DNA of 45,061 nucleotides from JAUJNH01 sp038253125 (GTDB taxonomy: Bacteria > Actinomycetota > Acidimicrobiia > Acidimicrobiales > JAUJNH01). Shown here in pieces: positions 28,893 to 35,669 of this stretch. The stretch's first letter is position 1; each line of letters opens with the position of its first letter. A program made the position numbers and the translations under genes. Under the pieces are notes generated by a model that had not been told where the DNA came from, did not search any database, and saw nothing but the letters and a program-made list of their open reading frames with translations. Location: NCBI GenBank assembly GCA_038253125.1, contig JBBSHM010000011.1, positions 1 through 45,061 of the forward strand, in the 5' to 3' direction.

Positions 28893-29522
28893 TCAGGCCG
28901 ACGGGCTCTCGGTCTCGATGGCCAGGGGGAGGAGGTGGACGAGCTCGCCGAGCCTGGTGGCGACGGAGCCGTCCTCCCAGTCGAGGTGCACCCACCGGCC
29001 GGACAGGTTGGCGATGCGCGGCCCGGGCTGATCCGGCGACAGCACCCGTTGCAGGGCGCCTATGGCACCGCCGTGGGTCACGCACAGCACCTTCCCGCCC
29101 GGGTGGGTGAGAGCCACCCCGTGCACGGATTCGAGGAGGCGGTGGGCGAAGGCGTCGCGGCTCTCGCCGCCAGGCGTGGCCGGCAGGCGACCCTGGAACC
29201 AGGCGTCGAGGGCGCCGGGCCACCCGCGCTCGATCTCGGGCCGGGTCAGGCCGGACCACTCGCCAGCGTCGTACTCCTTCAAGCCCGGCTCGGCCTCGAC
29301 GGCCTCGATGCCGAGGCCTTCCGCCAGCAGCTGGGCCGTTCGCTCGCTGCGCAGCATCCCCGAGTGGACGACGGCATTGAGGCCGAGCCTCGCCACCGCG
29401 GGACCGGCTTGACGGACCTGGGCTTCGCCCTCGGGGGCCAGCGGGATGTCAGCCCAGCCCTGCCACCGCCCGACCAGGTTCCACTCCGACAGCCCGTGGC
29501 GCACGAGGAGGAGGTCGGTCAT
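28893..29522 (-). CDS. Histidine phosphatase family protein (phosphoglycerate mutase-like)
   Basis: 209 residues from ATG 29522, overlapping the recQ stop as ATGA. It opens with LLLVRHGLSEWNLVGRWQGW (catalytic RHG with His9, and the typical downstream W-x-G-W), then HSGMLRSERTAQLLAEGLG, EYDAGEWSGLT and the second His in VLCVTHGGAIGAL. The family includes cofactor-dependent phosphoglycerate mutase, alpha-ribazole phosphatase and broad acid phosphatases. The length (about 210) and lack of mutase-specific inserts favour a phosphatase such as a CobC/GpgP-like enzyme. The substrate is open. Confidence 0.9.
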   Translation of the reverse strand: MTDLLLVRHGLSEWNLVGRWQGWADIPLAPEGEAQVRQAGPAVARLGLNAVVHSGMLRSERTAQLLAEGLGIEAVEAEPGLKEYDAGEWSGLTRPEIERGWPGALDAWFQGRLPATPGGESRDAFAHRLLESVHGVALTHPGGKVLCVTHGGAIGALQRVLSPDQPGPRIANLSGRWVHLDWEDGSVATRLGELVHLLPLAIETESPSA

Positions 29523-31564
29523 CCTCGGGCCCGGGCGAGCACCAGGGGGAGCACGGCCGGGCAGCCAGCCCGGCGGAGGGCGGCGGCGACGACGGTGAGG
29601 GTCCAGCCCGACTGAACAGTGTCGTCGACCAGCAGGGCCGGCCCGGCGGGTAGCGGACCGGCCACAGAAAAGGCGTCGCCGACGTTGGCCAGCTGCTGGG
29701 CGCTGTTGGCGGCTGAGCACTGCGCCTGGGTCTCGTGGTCCTTCACCACCGCAGCCACGACCGGAAGGTCCAGGCGGGCACCGATGCCAGCGGCCAGCCC
29801 GGCCACCGGCGCCGGCCGCCGTAGCGAAGGGACCCAGGCGACCCAGGTGGGCTGCGGCCGGGTGAGAGCCCGGCCGGCCAGGCCGGCCGCCGCCTCGACC
29901 AGCTCGTCGGCGAAGCGGCCGGCGGCACGGCCCTCGACCACCAGCCGGCCCCAACCCCCGTCGGACAGCTCGCCCAGGGCGGCGCCGGGCTCGGCCTGCT
30001 CGCCGGGCGGGATCCGGGTGCGGGTGGCGCCGATCCACTGGCGCTTCGGGGTCAGGACCAGCGGCCGCCGCCGCAGGTGCCGGCGGGCGGCGGACACCAG
30101 CTCGGCGGGCGCGGCGACGGCCGGCGAGACGCCGGTGCAACGGTCGCAGGCGCCACACGGGCTTTGGTCGGGGTCGTCGAGGAGGCCGCACAGGAACGCC
30201 ATGCGACAGCCGCTGCCCTCGGCGTAGACGCTCATCTGCGCCTGCTCCTGGCGGCGTACGGCGGTGACGGCCAAGGCTCGGCGGTCGTCGTAGGCCCACG
30301 GGTGGCCGGTGCAGGCCCAGCCCCGCTCGGCCCGCTCGACGGCGCCCTCGACCTCCAGGACCTTCAGCATGGCGTCCAGCCTCGACCGCCGGACGTTGAC
30401 GGCGGACAGAAGCTGGTCGAGCGTCGAGGCTCCGTGGTCAGCCAGGTGGGCCACCACCGCCTCGGCCGCCTGCCGATCAGGGAACGCGGTGGTGATGAAC
30501 CAGTCCTGGATGCGGGCGTCTTCGCCGCCCCGCAGCAGCACGCCCATCGACGAGTCGAGCCGGCGGCCGGCCCGGCCCACCTGCTGGTAGTAGGTGATGG
30601 GCGACCCCGGCGACTGGAAGTGCACCACGAAGCCCACGTCGGGCTTGTCATAGCCCATGCCCAGGGCTGAGGTGGCGACCACCGCCTTCACCTGATTGCC
30701 GACCAGGGCGGCCTCGACGGCCAGGCGGTCGCCGGAGGTCGCCTCGCCGCTGTAGGCCAGTGCGGTCACCCCGTTGGCCTCGAGCCACGACGCCACCACC
30801 TCGGTGTCGCGCACGGTGAGGCAGTACACGATGCCGGTGCCGGGCAGCGTCGGCACCACCGCAGCCAGCCAGGCCAGGCGGTCGGCCTGATCGGGCAGGT
30901 CGACAACGGCGAGCGACAGCCCGTCGCGCCGCAGCGGGCCCCGCACCAGCAGAAGGTCGTGACCCAGCTGGGCCGACACGTCGGCGACCACCCGGTCGTT
31001 CGCCGTGGCTGTGCAGGCCAGCACGGGGCTGCCGGGCCGGAGATCGCCCAGGATGGCGGCCACCCGGCGGTAGTCAGGCCGGAAGTCGTGGCCCCAGTCA
31101 CTGATGCAGTGGGCCTCGTCGACCACCAGCAGGCCGCTTCCGGCCAGCGCCGGGAGGCAGGCGCGCCGGAAGCGGGGGTTGGCCAGCCGCTCGGGTGAGA
31201 TGAGCAGCAGGTCGACGGCTCCGGCGGCCAGCGCCGCCTCGATCCGGCCCCACTCGCCGCTGTTCTCGCTGGTGAGCGACTCGACCGCCAGCCCCATCCG
31301 CTGAGCGGCCTCGACCTGGTTGCGCATCAGGGCCAGCAGCGGCGATACCAGCAGCGTCGGCCCGTGGCCCAGGACCCGCAGCAGGGCGGTGGCCAGGAAG
31401 TAGACGGCCGTCTTGCCCCAACCTGTGCGCTGGACGAGCAGCACCCGCCGACCCTTGACCAGGGCGTCGACCGCCTGGCGCTGCCCCGGTCGCAACCGGG
31501 CGCCCGGATCGCCGGTCAGCTGGCGTAGCAGTCCCTCGGGGTCGACGGTGGTGGCGCTCTCCAC
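29519..31564 (-). CDS. RecQ family DNA helicase fused to a C-terminal phosphoribosyltransferase-like domain
   Basis: 681 residues from GTG 31564, 7 bases after a minus-strand TAGCCT box (31577-31572). Helicase motifs: I VQRTGWGKTAVY, DEAH box VVDEAHCISDWGHDFRPDY (DEAH at 149-152 with the aromatic-rich loop), III ACTATAND, and motif VI QQVGRAGRR. A four-Cys zinc region (GCRMAFLCG, then SPCGACDRCTG) follows. Where an RQC/HRDC tail would be expected, the last about 150 residues form a ComF/PRTase-like domain with the PRPP-loop motif ALLVDDTVQSGWTLTVVAAAL. RecQ unwinds branched DNA 3' to 5'; the added domain is seen in other actinobacterial RecQs but its substrate is unknown. The gene is divergent from moaD. 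Confidence 0.9.
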   Translation of the reverse strand: MESATTVDPEGLLRQLTGDPGARLRPGQRQAVDALVKGRRVLLVQRTGWGKTAVYFLATALLRVLGHGPTLLVSPLLALMRNQVEAAQRMGLAVESLTSENSGEWGRIEAALAAGAVDLLLISPERLANPRFRRACLPALAGSGLLVVDEAHCISDWGHDFRPDYRRVAAILGDLRPGSPVLACTATANDRVVADVSAQLGHDLLLVRGPLRRDGLSLAVVDLPDQADRLAWLAAVVPTLPGTGIVYCLTVRDTEVVASWLEANGVTALAYSGEATSGDRLAVEAALVGNQVKAVVATSALGMGYDKPDVGFVVHFQSPGSPITYYQQVGRAGRRLDSSMGVLLRGGEDARIQDWFITTAFPDRQAAEAVVAHLADHGASTLDQLLSAVNVRRSRLDAMLKVLEVEGAVERAERGWACTGHPWAYDDRRALAVTAVRRQEQAQMSVYAEGSGCRMAFLCGLLDDPDQSPCGACDRCTGVSPAVAAPAELVSAARRHLRRRPLVLTPKRQWIGATRTRIPPGEQAEPGAALGELSDGGWGRLVVEGRAAGRFADELVEAAAGLAGRALTRPQPTWVAWVPSLRRPAPVAGLAAGIGARLDLPVVAAVVKDHETQAQCSAANSAQQLANVGDAFSVAGPLPAGPALLVDDTVQSGWTLTVVAAALRRAGCPAVLPLVLARARG

Positions 31565-31571
31565 CCGGCCA

Positions 31572-31577
31572 AGGCTA
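31572..31577 (-). promoter_or_regulatory. -10 box for recQ
   Basis: On the minus strand TAGCCT (31577-31572) ends 7 bases before GTG 31564. On the plus side TAGGTT at 31613-31618 may serve moaD. Confidence 0.4.
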
Positions 31578-31645
31578 CGACCGCCTGTGACAGCGACCGC
31601 CTTGCCCCCGGCTAGGTTCGCAGTGGTGGCGGGAGGGCGGTAGAG

Positions 31646-31897
31646 GTGCCGAGGATCAGGTACTTCGCCCAGGCCCGGGAGGCGGCCGGTACAGGGGGTG
31701 AGGTGCTGGAGGGCGGCACCCTGGGCGAGGTGCTGGCGGCGGCGGTGGCCCGCCACGGCGAGGGATTCGCCGCCGTTTTGGCGACCGCGGCGGTGTGGCT
31801 CGACGGGGAGCCGGCCGAGCGGTCCGACCCGGTGGCCGAGGGGGCCGAGGTGGCCGTCCTGCCGCCGGTTTCGGGGGGTTTCGCCCCCCCGCCGTAG
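31646..31897 (+). CDS. MoaD/ThiS family sulfur-carrier protein with C-terminal extension
   Basis: 83 residues from GTG 31646, with a GGGAGG Shine-Dalgarno. MPRIRYFAQAREAAGTGGEV is the MoaD beta-grasp start; WLDGEPAERSDPVAEGAEVAVLPPVSGG reads like a normal MoaD end, with Gly77-Gly78. MoaD carries a C-terminal thiocarboxylate for molybdopterin synthase, which needs a terminal Gly-Gly. Here five residues (FAPPP) follow, so the tail would have to be trimmed or the activity is lost. No moaE is visible nearby. The extension is encoded in a G-run/C-run hairpin. Confidence 0.82.
   Translation: MPRIRYFAQAREAAGTGGEVLEGGTLGEVLAAAVARHGEGFAAVLATAAVWLDGEPAERSDPVAEGAEVAVLPPVSGGFAPPP
31873..31889. other. 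GGGGGG-TTTCG-CCCCCC hairpin at the moaD 3' end
   Basis: Six G (31873-31878), a 5-base loop and six C (31884-31889) form a strong stem over the Gly-Gly codons and the extension. There is no T-tract, so it is not a classic terminator. It may be an assembly-prone or slippage-prone site. Confidence 0.5.
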
Positions 31898-31923
31898 GCC
31901 CCATGGCCGCGAAGCGGCGTGGC

Positions 31924-31929
31924 TAGCCT
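31924..31929 (+). promoter_or_regulatory. -10 box for the rsiG-like gene
   Basis: TAGCCT ends 7 bases before ATG 31937, supporting that ATG rather than the in-frame ATG at 31919. Confidence 0.45.
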
Positions 31930-31936
31930 TGCCGTC

Positions 31937-32461
31937 ATGTCATCGCCCGACGCCCTCGCCGACGATCTGCTCGTCGGCTTGGCTGACCTCCCGATCGAGG
32001 AGGTGCGGGCCCGTCGGGGTGCCTGTCAGCAGCTCGAGACCCAGCTGTCCTACGTCCGGCGCCTGACCCAGGGCCGGCTCGACATCGTGGCCTCCGAGAT
32101 CGCCGCCCGCCACGACGGCACCCAGGGAGACCGCACCCTGGTCGAGCAGCTCACCGAGGCCCTGTCAGACCGGATCACCTCGCCCGGCAACGGCCACCTC
32201 CCGCTGGGCCTCGAGCCGGGCGAGATCGCCCCTGAGCTGCTGGCCAGCCTCGACCGGGCGGCGCCGCCGTCGTCCGTCTCGGCCCCCGGCTCCACGGGCG
32301 ACGACGAGCTGCGCCAGGTGGCCGACGCCCTCGCCGCCTTCGAACGTGACCTCTCGGCCCGCCGGCGGGCCATGTTCGACCGCATCGACGCCCTGCAGGA
32401 AGAGGTCGTCCGGCGCTACCGGTCGGGGGAGGCCGACGTGGACACCCTCCTGGGCCGGTGA
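31937..32461 (+). CDS. RsiG family anti-sigma factor homologue (c-di-GMP binding)
   Basis: 174 residues, mostly helical, leaderless start at ATG 31937. In Streptomyces, RsiG holds the sporulation sigma factor WhiG when bound to cyclic di-GMP, using the helix signature E-x3-S-x2-R-x3-Q-x3-D. That signature is exact here: Glu34, Ser38, Arg41, Gln45, Asp49 in ETQLSYVRRLTQGRLD. A second helix carries ERDLSARRRAMFDRID (Glu136, Ser140, Arg143, Phe147, Asp151), the same spacing with Gln replaced by Phe. The two helices are separated by a Pro/Ser/Ala-rich linker (about 105-122). The partner sigma factor is not in the window. It overlaps the next gene by GTGA, so it is made with the receiver protein. 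Confidence 0.8.
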   Translation: MSSPDALADDLLVGLADLPIEEVRARRGACQQLETQLSYVRRLTQGRLDIVASEIAARHDGTQGDRTLVEQLTEALSDRITSPGNGHLPLGLEPGEIAPELLASLDRAAPPSSVSAPGSTGDDELRQVADALAAFERDLSARRRAMFDRIDALQEEVVRRYRSGEADVDTLLGR

Positions 32462-32853
32462 GCGGCCCCGGCAGTTCGGGCGGGCCCCGCCCGCGGCGCG
32501 TTCTGGTGGTTGATGACGACGAGATGATCCGGCGCCTCCTGCGCACCGTGCTCGAGGCGGACGGCATCGAGGTCGCCGAGGCTCCCGACGGTGACGCCGC
32601 CCTGGCCGCGGTGGCCGACCTGGAGCCGACCGTGGTGGTGCTGGACGTCATGATGCCCGGCCTCGACGGCATCGAAGTGTGCCGGCGCATCGACCATCGG
32701 ATCGCCAAGGTCGTCATGCTCACCGCCCGCGACGACCCCGAGCTCGAGCTGGCGGCCAACGAAGCCGGCGCCGATCACTTCCTCACCAAGCCCTTCAGCT
32801 CCGTCGAGCTGCTGGACCTGATGGAAGCGCTCCTGGACCAGGCCCGCCGCTAG
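32458..32853 (+). CDS. Single-domain response regulator
   Basis: 131 residues from GTG 32458 (4 bases of overlap with the rsiG-like gene). It is a receiver domain only: RRVLVVDDDEMIRRLL (acidic pair), phospho-acceptor Asp in VVVLDVMMPGLDG, switch Thr in VVMLTARDD, and Lys in FLTKPFSSVELL. There is no output domain, so it signals through protein contact, perhaps with the neighbouring anti-sigma or XRE proteins (inference). A Gly/Ser/Arg-rich N-terminus of about 13 residues precedes the domain. No histidine kinase is visible. Its stop codon TAG forms part of the TAGCCT box before the XRE gene. Confidence 0.9.
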   Translation: MSGPGSSGGPRPRRVLVVDDDEMIRRLLRTVLEADGIEVAEAPDGDAALAAVADLEPTVVVLDVMMPGLDGIEVCRRIDHRIAKVVMLTARDDPELELAANEAGADHFLTKPFSSVELLDLMEALLDQARR

Positions 32854-32865
32854 CCTGAGGCGACG

Positions 32866-33345
32866 ATGGCCGACCTCGAAGATCGGTGGCGCGACCTCGG
32901 TGCCTTCATCCGCGACCAGCGCCTTTCCTCGCGATTGAGCCTCCGCCGCCTGTCGGACCTGGCGGGGATCTCCAACCCCTACCTCAGCCAGATCGAGCGG
33001 GGGCTGCGCAAGCCGTCGGCCGAGATCCTCCAGCACATCGCAAAGGCTTTGCGCATCCAGGCCGAGACGCTCTACGTGCGGGCCGGCATCCTGGAGGAGC
33101 GCGCGGCCGACGACCTGGTGGGCTCCATCCTCCGCCAGCCGTACCTCACCGAGGAGCAGAAGCAGGCTCTCATCCGCGTCTATGAGTCCTTCCGCCACGA
33201 GAACGAGGACCGCCTGGTCGCCCCAGTCCTCGACGCCGCCGACCTGGAAGCCGCCGCCGCCGCCGCCGGCTCTGGAGGCATGGTCGAGCCCGCCGGCTCT
33301 GGAGGCATGGTCGAGCCCGCCGGCTCTGGAGGCATGGTCCAGTAG
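32866..33345 (+). CDS. XRE family helix-turn-helix regulator with C-terminal 9-residue repeats
   Basis: 159 residues from ATG 32866, 9 bases after TAGCCT (32851-32856). The XRE/Cro HTH spans FIRDQRLSSRLSLRRLSDLA and ISNPYLSQIERGLRKPSAE, typical of SinR/MerR-like actinobacterial regulators. A helical region (to about 118) includes LTEEQKQALIRVYESFR. The end is three near-identical copies of A-G-S-G-G-M-V-E-P encoded by 27-bp repeats, giving a flexible tail. The target genes are unknown; the cluster with an RsiG homologue and receiver protein suggests a developmental or stress signalling group. Confidence 0.88.
   Translation: MADLEDRWRDLGAFIRDQRLSSRLSLRRLSDLAGISNPYLSQIERGLRKPSAEILQHIAKALRIQAETLYVRAGILEERAADDLVGSILRQPYLTEEQKQALIRVYESFRHENEDRLVAPVLDAADLEAAAAAAGSGGMVEPAGSGGMVEPAGSGGMVQ
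33265..33345 (+). repeat. 27-bp tandem repeat, three copies, within the XRE gene
   Basis: Units at 33265, 33292 and 33319; the first two are identical and the third differs only at its end, where it forms the stop. The near-perfect identity at the DNA level implies recent expansion. Confidence 0.92.
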
Positions 33346-33379
33346 CGAATGTCGTCTGAGTAGGGTTCAGGCGCCGCCC

Positions 33380-34612
33380 ATGCGCTCTCTTGCCGTTCTG
33401 TCGCTGCACACCTCTCCGTTGGCCCAGCCCGGCACGGGCGACGGCGGGGGCATGAACGTCTACGTGCGGGCGCTGGCCAGCTCCCTGGCCCGGGCTGGTG
33501 TCAGCTGTGACGTCTTCACCCGGGCTGACCGGCCTGGTCTGGCGCCGGTGGTCGACGTCGAGCCCGGCCTGCGGGTCCACCACCTGGTCGCCGGACCGTT
33601 CGAGGCGGTGGCCAAGCACGACCTCCTCTCGCTCGTCCCGGCCTTCACCGAGGGCGTGCTGGCCCAGCAGCGGGCGGCCGAGGTCCCCGCCGATGCCGTC
33701 CACGCCAACTACTGGCTGTCGGGGGTGGCCGGCCACGCCGTCAAGCACGAGCTGGGGCTGCCCCTCATCAGTACGTTCCACACCCTGGCCCGGGTGAAGG
33801 CTGACGCCGGCCTGTGGGAGGGCGAGGCCGCCGTGCGGGCCGAGGCCGAGGCGGCGGTGATCGGCTGCAGCGACGCCGTTTTGGCCTCGTGCGCTGTCGA
33901 GGCCATGCAGCTCGAGGCCCTGTACGGCGCCGATCCCGACCGCCTCGAGATCGTGCCGCTCGGTGTCGAGACGGCCTTCTTCAGCCCCGGGAACCGGGCT
34001 CAGGCCCGTCGGGCCACCGGCCTGCCGCGCGACGTCCCGCTGCTGGCCTGCGTCGGCCGCATCCAGCCGCTAAAGGGCTTCGACGTGGCGGTGCGGGCCC
34101 TCGGCCTGCTGGAGGAGCGGGCGCCCGACGCCCACCTCGTCGTCATCGGTGGCCCGAGCGGCCCCGACGGCCGGGCCGAGGAGGAGCGGCTGCGCACCCT
34201 GGTCAAGGCGTTCGGCTTGAAGGACCGGGTCCACCTGCTGGCCCCCCAGCCCCATGAGCTGCTGTCCACCTTCTACCGGGCCGCCGACGTGGTGGTCGTG
34301 CCGAGCCGCAGCGAATCCTTCGGCCTGGTCGCCCTCGAGGCCGGCGCCTGCGGCACCCCGGTCGTCGCCTCGGCGGTGGGCGGCCTCACCACCCTGGTCG
34401 ATGACGGCGCCACCGGCTTCCTGGTCGAGACCCGTGACGCGTCGGCCTTCGCCGATGCCACCGCCGCCATCCTGGGTGACCCCCAGCTGGCCGCGGCGAT
34501 GGGTGACGCCGCCGCCCGTCGTGCCGCCCGCTACACCTGGCCGGCCACGGCCGCCCGCCTCCGCGGCCTGGTCGCCGACCTGACCAGCCGCGAGCTGGTC
34601 GACTGCAGCTGA
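33380..34612 (+). CDS. mshA: D-inositol-3-phosphate glycosyltransferase (mycothiol synthesis)
   Basis: 410 residues from ATG 33380. MshA transfers GlcNAc from UDP-GlcNAc to 1L-myo-inositol 1-phosphate, the first step of mycothiol, the main actinobacterial low-molecular-weight thiol. HTSPLAQPGTGDGGGMNVYV is the diagnostic N-terminus. The GT-B fold continues with STFHTLARVK, ACVGRIQPLKGFDVAVRAL, and the donor-site E-x7-E motif in SRSESFGLVALEAGACGTPV. A TAGGGT box lies at 33361-33366, 13 bases before the ATG. It is not part of an operon with other mycothiol genes here. Confidence 0.94.
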   Translation: MRSLAVLSLHTSPLAQPGTGDGGGMNVYVRALASSLARAGVSCDVFTRADRPGLAPVVDVEPGLRVHHLVAGPFEAVAKHDLLSLVPAFTEGVLAQQRAAEVPADAVHANYWLSGVAGHAVKHELGLPLISTFHTLARVKADAGLWEGEAAVRAEAEAAVIGCSDAVLASCAVEAMQLEALYGADPDRLEIVPLGVETAFFSPGNRAQARRATGLPRDVPLLACVGRIQPLKGFDVAVRALGLLEERAPDAHLVVIGGPSGPDGRAEEERLRTLVKAFGLKDRVHLLAPQPHELLSTFYRAADVVVVPSRSESFGLVALEAGACGTPVVASAVGGLTTLVDDGATGFLVETRDASAFADATAAILGDPQLAAAMGDAAARRAARYTWPATAARLRGLVADLTSRELVDCS

Positions 34613-34675
34613 GGCGCCGGCCCACCTCGCACTTCCGGTCGTGAGGGACTTCGAAGAACATTGTGACTCATCTGG

Positions 34676-34704
34676 TTGACACCGTTCGGGTCGCAGGCTA
34701 GGGT
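34676..34704 (+). promoter_or_regulatory. Sigma-70-type promoter upstream of the Uma2 gene
   Basis: TTGACA (34676-34681) and TAGGGT (34699-34704) with exactly 17 bases between, the best consensus promoter in the window. It gives a leader of about 90 bases before GTG 34800. Confidence 0.6.
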
Positions 34705-34799
34705 CGGGATCGGCGTCGGGGCCGGATCCGTTCGGGGAAGTGCGGATCCTGCCCCGCCGCTCGAAAGTCTTGGATGTCCTCAGGCATGGGAGCGTGCAT

Positions 34800-35318
34800 G
34801 TGATCTCCACCGGGCTCACCGTCGATGATCTTGAAGCCATGCCCGACGACGGGCGTCGATATGAGTTGATCGGAGGCGCCATCGTCATGACTCCCGCCCC
34901 TGACCTGGGCCACCAACGGGCGTCACGTCGCCTTCAGGCCCGCCTCGCGGCGGTCTGGCCGGCCATGGAGGTCTTCAACGCCCCGGTCGACGTCGACCTG
35001 CCAGGCGGTCAGCGGGTGCAGCCTGACCTGGTCGTGGTCACACAGGGCCGCTCCGGGAAGCGACTGACGTTGCCCGTGGCCCTGGTGGTCGAGATCGTCT
35101 CGCCTGGATCCGGCATACACGACCGCGTCACCAAGCTCGGCGTGTACGCGGCCGCCGGCATCGCCCACTACTGGATCCTTGACCTGCCCGCCGGCACAGC
35201 CACCTGCTACGTCCTCGCCGGCACCGCCTACCGGCAGGTGGCCGAGGGGCCGGTCATCGACACCACGGGCCCGGTTGCCGTGCGGATCGACATCGCCGCC
35301 CTCACCGACCCGAACTGA
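34800..35318 (+). CDS. Uma2 family endonuclease-fold protein (DUF820)
   Basis: 172 residues from GTG 34800, chosen because GGGAG lies 7 bases upstream and LTVDDLEAMPDDGRRYELI is the usual Uma2 opening; GTG 34740 would add 20 residues. The PD-(D/E)XK nuclease-like core is seen as YELIGGAIVMTPAPDLGHQ, RVQPDLVVV (Asp), VVEIVSPGSG (Glu) and KLGVYAAAGIAHYWILDL (Lys). The family is abundant in cyanobacteria and actinobacteria, often in many copies, and its target is not known. It has a strong promoter of its own. No partner gene is visible. Confidence 0.88.
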   Translation: MISTGLTVDDLEAMPDDGRRYELIGGAIVMTPAPDLGHQRASRRLQARLAAVWPAMEVFNAPVDVDLPGGQRVQPDLVVVTQGRSGKRLTLPVALVVEIVSPGSGIHDRVTKLGVYAAAGIAHYWILDLPAGTATCYVLAGTAYRQVAEGPVIDTTGPVAVRIDIAALTDPN

Positions 35319-35368
35319 GGCGGCCCGAGCGCGCTCCGCGGCGGCGGCGGCGGCTCAGCAAGCTCAGC

Positions 35369-35653
35369 TCAGAAGAGCGAGCTGGGGTTGAACTGGTCGG
35401 GGTGGTCGCCCCAGGCCATGGCCGCGATCACGTCCATGGGGTCCACGTCGCCCACCGCCTTGCACACCCGCAGCAGGTAGCTCTCCTCGTTGGCCGGGAA
35501 GATGGAGATCACCGTCTCGACCGGCGGGCACCCCTGCTTGGGGCAGGCCATCTCGCTGATCGTCAGGGTGTCGTCGGGCCCCAGCTCCAGCTCGTCTCGC
35601 ACGAGGCGCCGCAGCTCGGTGGTGTCAGCCCGCTCGCCCTTTGCCCTCCACAC
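35369..35653 (-). CDS. Small conserved protein with CPxxGCPPVET motif, in CobW operon
   Basis: 94 residues from ATG 35653, 16 bases after the CobW-family stop. It begins MWRAKGERADTTELRRLVR and has the central motif EMACPKQGCPPVETVISIF, followed by VCKAVGDVDPMDVIAAMAWG. I recall similar small proteins with a C-P-x-x-G-C-P-P-V-E-T motif in proteobacteria, sometimes loosely named after nitrate reductase, next to CobW-type GTPases. The two Cys of that motif, plus a later Cys in LLRVCKAVG, could bind a metal, which would fit with the neighbouring metallochaperone. The function is unknown. Confidence 0.72.
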   Translation of the reverse strand: MWRAKGERADTTELRRLVRDELELGPDDTLTISEMACPKQGCPPVETVISIFPANEESYLLRVCKAVGDVDPMDVIAAMAWGDHPDQFNPSSLF

Positions 35654-35669
35654 CCTGCCCGCTCCCTGC

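Noticed and set aside
34740..35318. Longer Uma2 form from GTG 34740
   Set aside because: GTG 34800 has a better Shine-Dalgarno and gives the usual family N-terminus; the extra 20 residues are not family-like.
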